From positions 554,994 to 618,993 of the forward strand of contig NZ_STGD01000001.1 of assembly GCF_005222755.1 (NCBI RefSeq): a DNA stretch of 64,000 nt, read 5' to 3'. The notes beneath the pieces were generated by a model. The model did no database searches. It was not told the origin of the DNA and was given only the letters and a program-made list of their open reading frames with translations. This document shows, piece after piece, positions 23,452 to 32,019 of the stretch. How positions within the stretch are numbered: the stretch's first letter is position 1; every line of letters begins with the position of its first letter. This DNA is from Roseomonas sp. HF4 (GTDB lineage: Bacteria; Pseudomonadota; Alphaproteobacteria; Acetobacterales; Acetobacteraceae). The translations under genes and the position numbers were made by a program.

Positions 23452-26271
23452 GTGTCGTCCGTCGTACTTCCCGAGGACCAGCCGAACACCGTCATCCTGG
23501 CAGGCTTCGACCGCCTGACGGGCGGCGCCTTCGCAGACCAGGTTACCGTTACCGGCTCGCTCGTCGATGCCATCGCGGAACTCGGCGCCGGCGACGACCT
23601 CCTCGACATCCCCGATGGCGGCAACCGGCTGTCGGTATCGGGGGTGGAGACGCTGAACGGCGGCAGCGGCGCCGACATCGTCACGCTGCTCGCGCCGGTC
23701 CAGAACATGCGCGTCCAGCTCCGCGGCGGCGCCGACATGCTGGTGCTCGCCAACGGCACGAACTCCGTCTCGATCTTCAACATCGAGACCGTCATCGGCG
23801 GCAGCGGCGACGACAACGTCGTCAGCACGGCGCGCACCGTGGGCTACTTCTCCCTGGGCCTCGGCCAGGACCGCCTGACCATCACGGCAGGCGGCGGAAA
23901 CGACGTGGTCGTCGCGCCCGACATCGAGACCATCACCGGCGGCAACGGCAACGACCTCGTCGCCTTCACGGGCGCGGCCGCCGGCAACCGCGTCCTCCTC
24001 GGCGCGGGCGCCGACCGCGTCACCCTGACCGATGCCGCCGACCACATCATCCTGGGCGGGGTCGAGACGGTGATCGCCGGCGGCGGCGACGACACCATCG
24101 TCTTGGAAGGCCGCACCCAAGGCTTCATCGACCTCGGCGCCGGAGCGGACCTGCTGCTGCTCGGCGACGGGGGCAGCGAGGCGACGCTCGCCGGCGCCGA
24201 GACCATCATCGGCGGCGCCGGCCTCGATCTCCTGACCCTGTCGACGGCGGCCGGCACGCTGCATCTGAGCCACGTCGAGGGCCTCATCGCCACCGCCGGC
24301 GCAGCGGCCGTCATCCTGGCCGATGGCGGCAATGCCCTGACCCTCGGCGGCGCCCGCCAGGTGACGGGCGGCGCGGGGGCGGACAGCATCGTCCTCGCCG
24401 GGGGCGGGGACGTCCTGCTCTCGGGCGTGGAGACGGTGCGCGGCAGCGCCGAGGCCGACCGCATCACGCTGTTCGACCGCATGCAGGGCGGCGTCGTCGA
24501 CCTCGGAGCCGGCGCGGACGGGCTCTGGCTCGCCGACGGCGGCAACACGCTGCGCGCCGGCGGCACCGAGACCCTGATGGGCGGCGGCGGCGCCGACCTC
24601 GTCACCCTGGGCGGCGCGATTTCGGACGGCATCATCGACCTCGGCGCCGGTGCAGACCGCCTGACCATCCGGGGCGGTCCCGTCCGGGCCCTGGTCCTGA
24701 ACGTCGAGACGATCGAAGGCGGCGGCGGCGACGAGGACCTGACCCTGGGCACGCCGGTCAGCGGCCTCGTCGCCCTTTATGGCGGGCAGGACCGCCTGGC
24801 GCTCGCCGATGGCGGGAACACCGTGACCGTCGCGGGGGTGGAGACGCTGATCGGCGGGTCGGGCGCCGACATCGTCGTCGTGTCCGGCACCGGCCGCCTG
24901 ATCAAGGCCGACCTTGGCGGCGGCGCCGACCGGCTGACGCTCGCCGTGGCCGGCACCCGGGCCGAGGTCGCGAACGTCGAGACGGTGGCCGGCAGCGCCG
25001 GCAGCGACGACGTCGTCTTCACGACCCCTGCGGCCGACGCGCTGGTCGCGCTCGGCCCGGGCCGGGACCGGCTGGTGCTGGGCGACGGCGACGACGCGGT
25101 GCGCCTGCGCGGTGTCGAGATCGTCCAGGCCGGCGGCGGCGACGACACGGTGACGATGCTCGAGACCCTCGACGGCGCCTATCTCCACCTCGGGGCCGGG
25201 CAGGACCGCGTCGTGCTCGCGAACGGCCACCAGTCCGTCACGGTCGTGATGGCCGAGACCGTGATCGGCGGCACCGGCAACGACGACATCACCCTCGGCG
25301 GCATCATGGGCCAGGCCTTCGTGGACCTCGGCGGCGGCGCCGACCGGCTGGTGCTCACGCGGGGCGGCACCCATGTCCGGGTCGCGAACACGGAAGTCAT
25401 CGCCGGCAGCGCCGGGGACGACACCATCGAGCTTTCGGGCCGCGACGACGGCACCACCATCCGCATGGGCGGCGGGGAGGACCACCTCATCCTCGGCCCC
25501 GGACCCAACCGCGTCCTGGTCGCGGACGCCGAGCGCATCACCGGCGGCGGCGGCGACGACATCGTCGTCCTGCTGCGCGCCGGCGTCGGCACCACGATCG
25601 ACCTCGGCGCCGGCATCGACCGCGTCGTCCTGGCCCAGGCGGCGAATTCCGTCGTGCTCTCGGGGGTGGAGGCGGTCATCGGCAGCACGGCGAGCGACCG
25701 CGTGACGCTGCTCGGCGCCGACGCGCCCGCGGTCGTGCAGCTCGGCGCCGGCCACGACATGCTGACGCTGGGCGATGCCGGGCTGCAGGTCACGACGCGC
25801 GACACCGAGGTGGTCCGCGGCGGCGCCGGCGCCGACCGCATCACCATCGCGCCGGGCAGCGGCGGCGCCTGGATCGAGGGCGGCGGCGGCAACGATACGA
25901 TCAATGGCGGCGACGGCGCGGACACGATCTTCGGCGGCGCGGGCCAGGACTGGCTGGTGGGCGGCGCGGGCGCGGACCTCTTTCTCTACACGGCGGTCGG
26001 CCAGTCCGCGGCGGCGCGGCCGGACACCATCGTGAACTTCAACCCGCTGGACGGCGACGTGCTGGCCTTCGTCGGCATCGCCGACGGCGCCGGCTTCCGC
26101 TGGCGCGGCGCCTTCGCCTTCACCCGGGACGGCGGCATCGAGGGCCGCTTCGACGAGGCGACCAAGACGCTGCGCATCGACCTCGACGGCGACGGGGAAG
26201 CGGACATGTCCTGGTGGCTGCCGGGCTTCCCGCCCGAGGGCTTCGACGGCAACGCGGTGATCTGGGCGTAA
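23452..26271 (+). CDS. 939-residue calcium-binding beta-repeat (RTX-like) protein
   Basis: It starts at a GTG with AAGGAG 11 bases upstream. About 18 units of roughly 46 residues follow, each with GGSGADxVTL, then LGAGADRLxLADGGN, then GVETVxGG. This is a spaced variant of RTX repeats rather than continuous nonapeptides. The last 140 residues carry classic GGGGNDTINGGDGADTIFGG repeats and a serralysin-type DTIVNFNPLDGDVLAF module, the usual type I secretion region. No catalytic domain is visible. It is likely an extracellular adhesin or matrix protein; no secretion genes are nearby. Confidence 0.8.
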   Translation: MSSVVLPEDQPNTVILAGFDRLTGGAFADQVTVTGSLVDAIAELGAGDDLLDIPDGGNRLSVSGVETLNGGSGADIVTLLAPVQNMRVQLRGGADMLVLANGTNSVSIFNIETVIGGSGDDNVVSTARTVGYFSLGLGQDRLTITAGGGNDVVVAPDIETITGGNGNDLVAFTGAAAGNRVLLGAGADRVTLTDAADHIILGGVETVIAGGGDDTIVLEGRTQGFIDLGAGADLLLLGDGGSEATLAGAETIIGGAGLDLLTLSTAAGTLHLSHVEGLIATAGAAAVILADGGNALTLGGARQVTGGAGADSIVLAGGGDVLLSGVETVRGSAEADRITLFDRMQGGVVDLGAGADGLWLADGGNTLRAGGTETLMGGGGADLVTLGGAISDGIIDLGAGADRLTIRGGPVRALVLNVETIEGGGGDEDLTLGTPVSGLVALYGGQDRLALADGGNTVTVAGVETLIGGSGADIVVVSGTGRLIKADLGGGADRLTLAVAGTRAEVANVETVAGSAGSDDVVFTTPAADALVALGPGRDRLVLGDGDDAVRLRGVEIVQAGGGDDTVTMLETLDGAYLHLGAGQDRVVLANGHQSVTVVMAETVIGGTGNDDITLGGIMGQAFVDLGGGADRLVLTRGGTHVRVANTEVIAGSAGDDTIELSGRDDGTTIRMGGGEDHLILGPGPNRVLVADAERITGGGGDDIVVLLRAGVGTTIDLGAGIDRVVLAQAANSVVLSGVEAVIGSTASDRVTLLGADAPAVVQLGAGHDMLTLGDAGLQVTTRDTEVVRGGAGADRITIAPGSGGAWIEGGGGNDTINGGDGADTIFGGAGQDWLVGGAGADLFLYTAVGQSAAARPDTIVNFNPLDGDVLAFVGIADGAGFRWRGAFAFTRDGGIEGRFDEATKTLRIDLDGDGEADMSWWLPGFPPEGFDGNAVIWA

Positions 26272-26277
26272 GGCGCG

Positions 26278-27426
26278 TCAGCGCGCGCCGAGCATCTGCC
26301 GCGCCACGATCAGGCGCATGATCTCGTTCGTGCCCTCCAGGATGCGATGCACACGGAGGTCGCGCACGATCTTCTCGATCCCGTAGTCGGCAAGATACCC
26401 GTAGCCGCCGAGCAGCTGCAGCGCATCGTCGGCGACGCGCGAACAGGTGTCGGTGACGAAGCGCTTGGCCATGGCGCACCAGGCGGTCGCGTCCGGCGCG
26501 CCGGCATCCAGCATCGACGCGGCGCGCCAGAGCAGCGCGCGCGCGGCCTCGAGCTCCGTCCGCATGTCAGCCAGGCGGAACTGCGTGTTCTGGAATTGCG
26601 CCACCGCGCGGCCGAAGGCCCGGCGCTGCCGCACGTGGTCCAGCGCGATGTCGAGCGCCGCCTCCGCGCCGCCGAGGGAGCAGGCCGCGATGTTGAGCCG
26701 GCCGCCATCGAGCCCCGCCATGGCGAAGCGGAAGCCCTGCCCTTCGGCGCCGAGCAGCGCGTCCGCGGCCACGCGCGCATCCTGGAAGATCACCTGGCGC
26801 GTGGGCTGCGCGTTCCAGCCCATCTTGCGTTCCTCCGGGCCGAAGGACAGGCCCGCCGTCTCCTTCGGCACGAGCAGCGCCGAGATGCCGGACGGCCCCT
26901 CCCCCCCCGTGCGCACCATGGTCAGGTAGAGATCCGATGCCCCGGCGCCCGAGATGAACTGCTTCGTGCCGTTCAGCACGTAGCCCGCGTTGTCGCGCGC
27001 CGCGCGCGTGGCCAGCGCCGCCGCATCGGACCCCGAGCCCGGCTCGGTCAGGGCATAGGAAGCGACGCGCTCCATCGAGACGAGGGAGGGCAAGTGCGCG
27101 GCGCGCTGCGCGTCGTCGCCGAAGCGGTCGATCATCCAGGCGACCATGTTGTGGATCGAGAGATAGGCGGAGACGGTCGGGCAGCCGGTCGCCAGCGCCT
27201 CGAACACCACGGCGGCGTCGAGGCGCGAGAGGCCGGCGCCGCCGCTCTCCTCCCGCACATAGAGCGCGGCCATGCCGAGGGAGGCGGCCTGGCGCATCTC
27301 GTCCACCGGGAAGTGGCGGTCGCGGTCCCAGCGCAGGGCATGCGGCGCGAGAACCTCGCGGGCGAAGTCGCGGGCGACGCCCTGCAGGGCGCGGGTCGCT
27401 TCGGGCAGGTCGAAGGCGGTGGTCAT
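26278..27426 (-). CDS. Acyl-CoA dehydrogenase, isobutyryl-CoA dehydrogenase-like
   Basis: This 382-residue flavoenzyme has the ACAD signatures YALTEPGSGSDAAAL and QLLGGYGYLADYGIEKIVRDL. HRILEGTNEIMR supplies the catalytic glutamate in the position used by short/branched-chain enzymes. Similarity to the valine-pathway (ACAD8) subgroup is suggested by SIHNMVAWMIDRFG. It oxidises an acyl-CoA to the 2-enoyl-CoA using FAD. It starts at 27426, and the leader region contains a three-hairpin repeat element. The upstream gene on the same strand is the indolepyruvate oxidoreductase, consistent with amino acid catabolism. Confidence 0.87.
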   Translation of the reverse strand: MTTAFDLPEATRALQGVARDFAREVLAPHALRWDRDRHFPVDEMRQAASLGMAALYVREESGGAGLSRLDAAVVFEALATGCPTVSAYLSIHNMVAWMIDRFGDDAQRAAHLPSLVSMERVASYALTEPGSGSDAAALATRAARDNAGYVLNGTKQFISGAGASDLYLTMVRTGGEGPSGISALLVPKETAGLSFGPEERKMGWNAQPTRQVIFQDARVAADALLGAEGQGFRFAMAGLDGGRLNIAACSLGGAEAALDIALDHVRQRRAFGRAVAQFQNTQFRLADMRTELEAARALLWRAASMLDAGAPDATAWCAMAKRFVTDTCSRVADDALQLLGGYGYLADYGIEKIVRDLRVHRILEGTNEIMRLIVARQMLGAR

Positions 27427-27454
27427 GCGGTTGTCTCCCCCGGGACAGCATAGC

Positions 27455-27580
27455 GGGGGGAGAAGGGAACTTCTCCCCCCGGACCCCCCACAACCTTCTT
27501 TGTCACTTGGCGCTTCACCTTCCAGGACCGACGCCAAGTGCCAAAGAAGGGAGGGGGCTCGGGGGAGGCTCCCCTCCCCC
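27455..27580 (+). repeat. Three-hairpin (cloverleaf) intergenic element, copy A
   Basis: Hairpin 1 is GGGGGGAGAAG-ggaa-CTTCTCCCCCC (27455-27480, perfect). Hairpin 2 has CCTTCTTTG and CACTTGGCG (27494-27512) pairing with CGCCAAGTG and CAAAGAAGG (27532-27550), a 19-bp stem with one mismatch. Hairpin 3 is GGGGGAGG-ctcc-CCTCCCCC (27561-27580). It ends 5 bases before the stop codon of the downstream minus-strand gene, separated by the motif gacct that also flanks copy C. Confidence 0.8.
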
Positions 27581-27585
27581 GACCT

Positions 27586-30500
27586 TCACTCCGCCGCCAC
27601 GGCCGGCGCCTCGATCGCCGCCAGCCGCCCGCGCGTCGCGGCCAGGTTGCGCGCCTTCACGTGCCCGAACCCCTTCACGCCCGCCCAGGCCTCGGCCCAG
27701 TCGCAGGCCTGCGCGTGGCGGGCCGGCAGCGCCGCGAGGAAGCCCTCGATCCCGGTGCGGAACTCGCCGGGCAGGGCGCGTTCCATGCGCCGCTCCTCGC
27801 TGCGCGCGAAGGGGTCGAGCGCCGTGCCGCGCACCGCCTTGCCATGCCGGAGCAGCGCCATGGCGCGCAGCATCCAGGGGCCGAAGGCGCGCTTGGCCGG
27901 CACGCCCGTCACGGGGTCGGGCTTCGACATGACCGGGGGGGCGAGATGCAGCTCGATCCGCTGCGTGCCCGAGAAGCCCTGCGCCAGCGTGTCCCGCCAT
28001 TCCGGCAGGCTGTGCAGGCGGGCGACCTCGTATTCGTCCTTGTAGGCCATCAGGCGGTGCAGCTGGGTGGCGACGGCGCGCGACAGGCGTTCCTCGCCGG
28101 GGATCGCGGCCTGCTCCGCCGCCCGCACCCGCGCGACGAACGCCGCATAGCCCTGCGCATGGCGCGCGTTCTGGTAGGCGGTCAGGTCCGCGACGCGGCG
28201 CGCCACCAGCCCGTCGAGCGTCTCGGCGACATCGGCGGCGGGCGCGAGGTCGTCCAGCGCCGCGGCGCGGCCGCGCGCGAAGGCCTCGAAGTTCAGCGCC
28301 ACCTGTGCGCCGTTCAGCTCCAGCGCGCGGCCGATCGCCTCGGACGAGATCGGCACCAGGCCGCGCTGGTAGGCGATGCCGAGCAGGAAGACGTTGAGGA
28401 AGACGGCATCGCCGAGTTCGTCGGCCACGCGCGCCGTCCCCGGCAGCGCGATGGTCTCGCGGCAGGCGGCGCGGATGCTCTCCAGCATCCCGGCCGCCTG
28501 GTAGCGGGTGCCCGTGTCCTTCACGAACTGCGCGGTCGGCGCCAGGTCGGCATTGACCACCGCGACCGTCCGCGCCGGGCCGAGCAGCGGGCGTGCCGTG
28601 GTGCCATGCGCCACCACCATGTCGGCGGCGATCAGCAGGTCGGCCGAGCCCGCGCCGATGCGCGCGCCGGCGATGGTCTCGGGCGCCGCGCCGGGCGCGC
28701 CGATGCGCAGCTGCGCATAGACGCCGCCCCCCTTCTGCGCGAGGCCGAGCAGGTCGAGGCTGCGCACCGGCCGCCCTTCCAGATGCGCCGCCTGCGCCAG
28801 GATGGCCGCGAGCGAGGAGACGCCCTGCCCGCCCACGCCCGCCATCAGCAGGTTCCAGGGCTCGTCCGTGACCTCGGGCCGGCGCGGCTCGGGCGGCGCG
28901 GCGGCGCCGGCGCCCGGGGCATGCTCGACCGGCCGCGCGCCGACCAGCGTGACGAAGGACGGGCAGAAGCCCTGCACGCAGGACAGGTCCTGGTTGCAGG
29001 CGGACTGGTCGATGCGGCGCTTGCGGCCGAACTCGGTCTCGACGGGTTCGACGGCCAGGCAGTTGGAGGCGCGGGAGCAATCGCCGCAATCCTCGCAGAT
29101 GCGCGGGTTGATCATGACGCGGCGCTCGGCCTTGGGCGCCAGGTCGCGCTTGCGCTTGCGGCGGCGCTCGGTCGCGCATTCCTGGTCGTAGATGATGGCC
29201 GTCACGCCCTTCACCGCGCGCAGCTCGCGCCCGACGGCGTCGAGCGCGCTGCGGTGATGGAAGCCCGTGCCCGGCGGGATCAGCGGATGGCCGCGATGGC
29301 GGTCGGGGTCGTCGCCCACGACCTCGATGCGCTCGACGCCCTCGGCGCGGAGCTGCGCCGCGATGTGGGGGACGTCGATCTCGCCTTCCGGCGTCTGCCC
29401 GCCGGTCATGGCGACGGCGCCGTTGACCAGGATCTTGAAGGTCATGTTGGCCTTCGCCGCGACGGCGAAGCGCACGGTCAGGCTGCCGGAATGGCCCCAG
29501 GTGCCGTCGCCGATGTTCGCGAAGACATGCGCCTCGGTCGTGAAGGGCGCCTGGCCGATCCAGGGCACGCCCTCGCCGCCCATCTGGGTGAAGGCGTCCG
29601 AGTTGCGGTCCATGAAGCGCGCCAGGTAGTGGCAGCCGATGCCCGCCAGCGCGCGCGAGCCCTCCGGCACCTTCGTCGAGGTGTTGTGCGGGCAGCCCGG
29701 GCAGAAATAGGGGTCGCGCAGATGGAGCGGCGCCGCCGCGGCCGCGGCCAGCGCGTCGAGTTCCGCCAGCCGCGCGCGCAGGCGCTCCGTCCGCAGCGCC
29801 TCGGGCAGGCGCGCCGCCAGCGCGCGCAGCATCTGCCCGGTGTCGAGTTCCGTAAGGTCCGACAGCAGCGGCCGGCCGGCCTCGTCCGTCTTGCCGACGA
29901 TGCGCGGGCGGGCGGGGGCGTGGAACAGCGCGTCGCGCAACTGCCATTCGAGCAGCGGGCGGCGGTCCTCGATCACCAGCACCTCCTCCAGCCCGTCGGC
30001 GAAGGCGCGCGCTGCCTCGGCATCCAGCGGCCAGGCCAGGCCCACCTTCCAGATGCGCAGGCCGTGCTCGCGCGCCATGGCCTCGGTGATGCCCGCCTCC
30101 TCCAGCGCCTGGCGGAAGACGGCATAGGCCTTGCCGCGCACGACGATGCCGAAGCGCGCGCGCGGACTGTCCAGTACCATGCGGTCGAAGCCGTTGGCGC
30201 GCGCGAAGGCGACCGCGTGCGGCAGCTTGAAGCGGCGCAGCCGCGCCTCCTGCGCGAGCGGCGTGTCCTGCAGCCGGATGTGCAGCCCGTCCGGCGAGGC
30301 GGGCAGCCCGGCCGGGTCGCGCGTCGCATACCGCGCGGGGTCGAGCAGCACGGTCATCGACGCGTCCATCGTGTCGGCCACGCACTTCATGCCGGCCCAG
30401 GTGCCCGCGAAGCGCGACAGCGCGATGGCCTTCAGGCCGAATTCCAGCACCTCGCCCACATCGGCCGGGTCCAGCACCGGGATCTCGGCATCCATGAAGG

Positions 30501-31002
30501 CGTATTCGCAGCCGGAGGTGATGGTCGACGACTTGCTGGCCGGGTCGTCGCCGGCCAGCGCCAGCACGCCGCCGCGCGGCGCCGTGCCGGCCGAATTGGC
30601 GTGGCGCAGCACGTCCCCCGAGCGATCCACGCCGGGGCCCTTGCCGTACCAGATGGCGAAGACGCCCTCGACCGTCGCGCCGGGCGTGAGGCCGACCTGC
30701 TGCGTGCCCCAGATGGCGGTCGCGGCCAGGTCCTCGTTCAGCCCGGGCTGGAAGACGACGTTGTGGGCGCGCAGCCGCTTCTGCTGCTTCGCGAGTTCAC
30801 GGTCGAAGCCCCCGAGCGGCGAGCCGCGATAGCCCGAGACGAAGCCGCCGGTCGTCCAGCCCGCCGCCGCGTCCATCTCCCGGCGCAGCATCGGCAGGCG
30901 CACCAGCGCCTGGGTGCCGGTCAGCAGCACCGGTCCGCCCGTGGCGTCCCAGCGTTCGTCGAGCGTGGCGTCGGGTCGGATGATGCTGCCCATGGCGGTC
31001 AT
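27586..31002 (-). CDS. Fused indolepyruvate ferredoxin oxidoreductase
   Basis: This 1138-residue single-chain enzyme has alpha-like TPP/pyrimidine domains first, with GYRGSPLGGFDREL and LNEDLAATAIWGTQQ near the N-terminus. A TPP-binding C-terminal alpha region (GDGTWGHSGSL) follows, then a ferredoxin-like cysteine cluster (CEDCGDCSRASNC and CNQDLSCVQGFC). The gamma domain begins GVGGQGVSSLAAILAQAA. It oxidatively decarboxylates aryl or branched 2-keto acids to acyl-CoA. I chose the ATG at 31002; a TTG at 31029 and an ATG at 30993 are alternatives. A divergent Lrp-type regulator adjoins it. Confidence 0.9.
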   Translation of the reverse strand: MTAMGSIIRPDATLDERWDATGGPVLLTGTQALVRLPMLRREMDAAAGWTTGGFVSGYRGSPLGGFDRELAKQQKRLRAHNVVFQPGLNEDLAATAIWGTQQVGLTPGATVEGVFAIWYGKGPGVDRSGDVLRHANSAGTAPRGGVLALAGDDPASKSSTITSGCEYAFMDAEIPVLDPADVGEVLEFGLKAIALSRFAGTWAGMKCVADTMDASMTVLLDPARYATRDPAGLPASPDGLHIRLQDTPLAQEARLRRFKLPHAVAFARANGFDRMVLDSPRARFGIVVRGKAYAVFRQALEEAGITEAMAREHGLRIWKVGLAWPLDAEAARAFADGLEEVLVIEDRRPLLEWQLRDALFHAPARPRIVGKTDEAGRPLLSDLTELDTGQMLRALAARLPEALRTERLRARLAELDALAAAAAAPLHLRDPYFCPGCPHNTSTKVPEGSRALAGIGCHYLARFMDRNSDAFTQMGGEGVPWIGQAPFTTEAHVFANIGDGTWGHSGSLTVRFAVAAKANMTFKILVNGAVAMTGGQTPEGEIDVPHIAAQLRAEGVERIEVVGDDPDRHRGHPLIPPGTGFHHRSALDAVGRELRAVKGVTAIIYDQECATERRRKRKRDLAPKAERRVMINPRICEDCGDCSRASNCLAVEPVETEFGRKRRIDQSACNQDLSCVQGFCPSFVTLVGARPVEHAPGAGAAAPPEPRRPEVTDEPWNLLMAGVGGQGVSSLAAILAQAAHLEGRPVRSLDLLGLAQKGGGVYAQLRIGAPGAAPETIAGARIGAGSADLLIAADMVVAHGTTARPLLGPARTVAVVNADLAPTAQFVKDTGTRYQAAGMLESIRAACRETIALPGTARVADELGDAVFLNVFLLGIAYQRGLVPISSEAIGRALELNGAQVALNFEAFARGRAAALDDLAPAADVAETLDGLVARRVADLTAYQNARHAQGYAAFVARVRAAEQAAIPGEERLSRAVATQLHRLMAYKDEYEVARLHSLPEWRDTLAQGFSGTQRIELHLAPPVMSKPDPVTGVPAKRAFGPWMLRAMALLRHGKAVRGTALDPFARSEERRMERALPGEFRTGIEGFLAALPARHAQACDWAEAWAGVKGFGHVKARNLAATRGRLAAIEAPAVAAE

Positions 31003-31064
31003 GTTGGTCGGAGCCCGTGCTTCTGCCAATGGCGGAATGATGGACCAGGGCGCGCAGCGGTTTC

Positions 31065-31100
31065 TTCCGTTTCCTGTTGTGCGATGCCGAAATTACGGAA
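31065..31100. promoter_or_regulatory. Candidate Lrp/AsnC operator
   Basis: TTCCGT (31065-31070) and ACGGAA (31095-31100) are perfect inverted arms. The sequence between them, with TTCC and GAAA further inside, is locally AT-richer. The pair lies in the divergent region between the indolepyruvate oxidoreductase and the Lrp-type gene, just before the Lrp start. Autoregulated divergent control is typical for this family; the exact site is inferred. Confidence 0.35.
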
Positions 31101-31112
31101 CATCCTTCCGCG

Positions 31113-31565
31113 ATGGACGCCACCGACCGCCGGATCCTCCGCGCCCTCGCCCGCCAGGCGCGGCTGACCAATGCCGAATTGGCCGAGGAGGTGGGCCTGT
31201 CGCCCTCCCCCTGCTGGACGCGGGTTAAGCGGCTGGAGCAGTCGGGCGTGATCCAGGGCTATCACGCGGCTCTGGACCAGGCGGCGCTCGGCCTGCCGGA
31301 CACCGTGTTCGTGGAAGTGATGATGGAGCGCCACGACGAGGACCACCTGAAGCGCTTCGAGGACGCCGTGACGGCCATGCCCGAGGTACTGGAATGCTGG
31401 CTCGTGACCGGCGAGTACGACTACGTCCTGAAGGCGGCCGTCGGCGGCACGGCGGGGGCCGAGCGGTTGCTGCGCGAGAAGGTCTATCGCCTGCCCGGCG
31501 TGCGCCACACGCGCACGGCCTTCACGCTGCGTTGCCTGAAGCGCGTGCTGTCCCCGGTGCCGTGA
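31113..31565 (+). CDS. Lrp/AsnC family transcriptional regulator
   Basis: This 150-residue protein has an N-terminal winged helix-turn-helix (DATDRRILRALARQARLTNAELAEEVGLSPSPCWTRVKRLEQSG). A RAM effector domain (EVLECWLVTGEYDYVLKAAV) follows. The start at 31113 matches the canonical MDATDRRIL beginning; an upstream in-frame start adds 12 residues without homology. It is divergent from the keto-acid oxidoreductase and probably controls it in response to an amino acid. Confidence 0.9.
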   Translation: MDATDRRILRALARQARLTNAELAEEVGLSPSPCWTRVKRLEQSGVIQGYHAALDQAALGLPDTVFVEVMMERHDEDHLKRFEDAVTAMPEVLECWLVTGEYDYVLKAAVGGTAGAERLLREKVYRLPGVRHTRTAFTLRCLKRVLSPVP

Positions 31566-31672
31566 GGGGCGTCATACCGGCGGTCGCGCGGCCGCAGGCA
31601 CCGCCTTGATGTCGCGCGCGGCCGCGCCACCAGTGCTGCGCGCTGATGCGTCCGGCGAAGGGCCAGGCCGTA

Positions 31673-31858
31673 TCAGTGCGCCCGGCCGGCCTCGTCGTAA
31701 TGCGCGCCGATGGTGCGGTAGGCGTTCAGCACGCCGAACAGCACCAGGCCCCAGCCGAAGATGGTGATGCCGACATCCTGCGCCGCCGCGGCCATGAACA
31801 GGCCGAGGAAGGCAAGCACGCCGTAGAACACCAGGAAGAACACGCGGGCACCGGTCAT
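31673..31858 (-). CDS. Small membrane protein at the end of the cco operon
   Basis: This 61-residue protein has two hydrophobic helices (VFFLVFYGVLAFLGLFMAAA and ITIFGWGLVLFGVLNAY) and a polar C-terminus. Its ATG overlaps the ccoS stop (ATGA), so it is translationally coupled to the oxidase assembly genes. I do not recognise a named family. Position suggests a role in cbb3 assembly or as an accessory subunit. Confidence 0.65.
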   Translation of the reverse strand: MTGARVFFLVFYGVLAFLGLFMAAAAQDVGITIFGWGLVLFGVLNAYRTIGAHYDEAGRAH

Positions 31859-32016
31859 TCCGGGGTCTCCTTGCGGGGTTGGTCGTCGAACAGGATGCGG
31901 GCGGCGGCGCCGTCCAGGTCCTCGTACTGGCGCGAGCGCAGCGCCCAGAGGAAGCCCACGAGGCCGAGCAGCCCGAGGAAGAGCGAAACGGGAATGAGCA
32001 GGAGCAGGATGTCCAT
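31855..32016 (-). CDS. ccoS: cbb3 oxidase maturation protein CcoS
   Basis: The 53-residue product (MDILLLLIPVSLFLGLLGLV... then WALRSRQYEDLDGAAARIL) has one membrane helix and the FxWAxxxxQYEDLxxxxxRIL pattern of CcoS/FixS. This family is needed for cofactor insertion into cbb3 oxidases. It starts 3 bases after ccoI and overlaps the next small gene by 4 bases. Confidence 0.92.
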   Translation of the reverse strand: MDILLLLIPVSLFLGLLGLVGFLWALRSRQYEDLDGAAARILFDDQPRKETPE

Positions 32017-32019
32017 CGC

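Noticed and set aside
23410..25755. 781-codon minus-strand frame opposite the beta-repeat protein
   Set aside because: It mirrors the plus-strand repeats; the plus strand has the RTX motifs, a ribosome-binding site and the correct C-terminal module.
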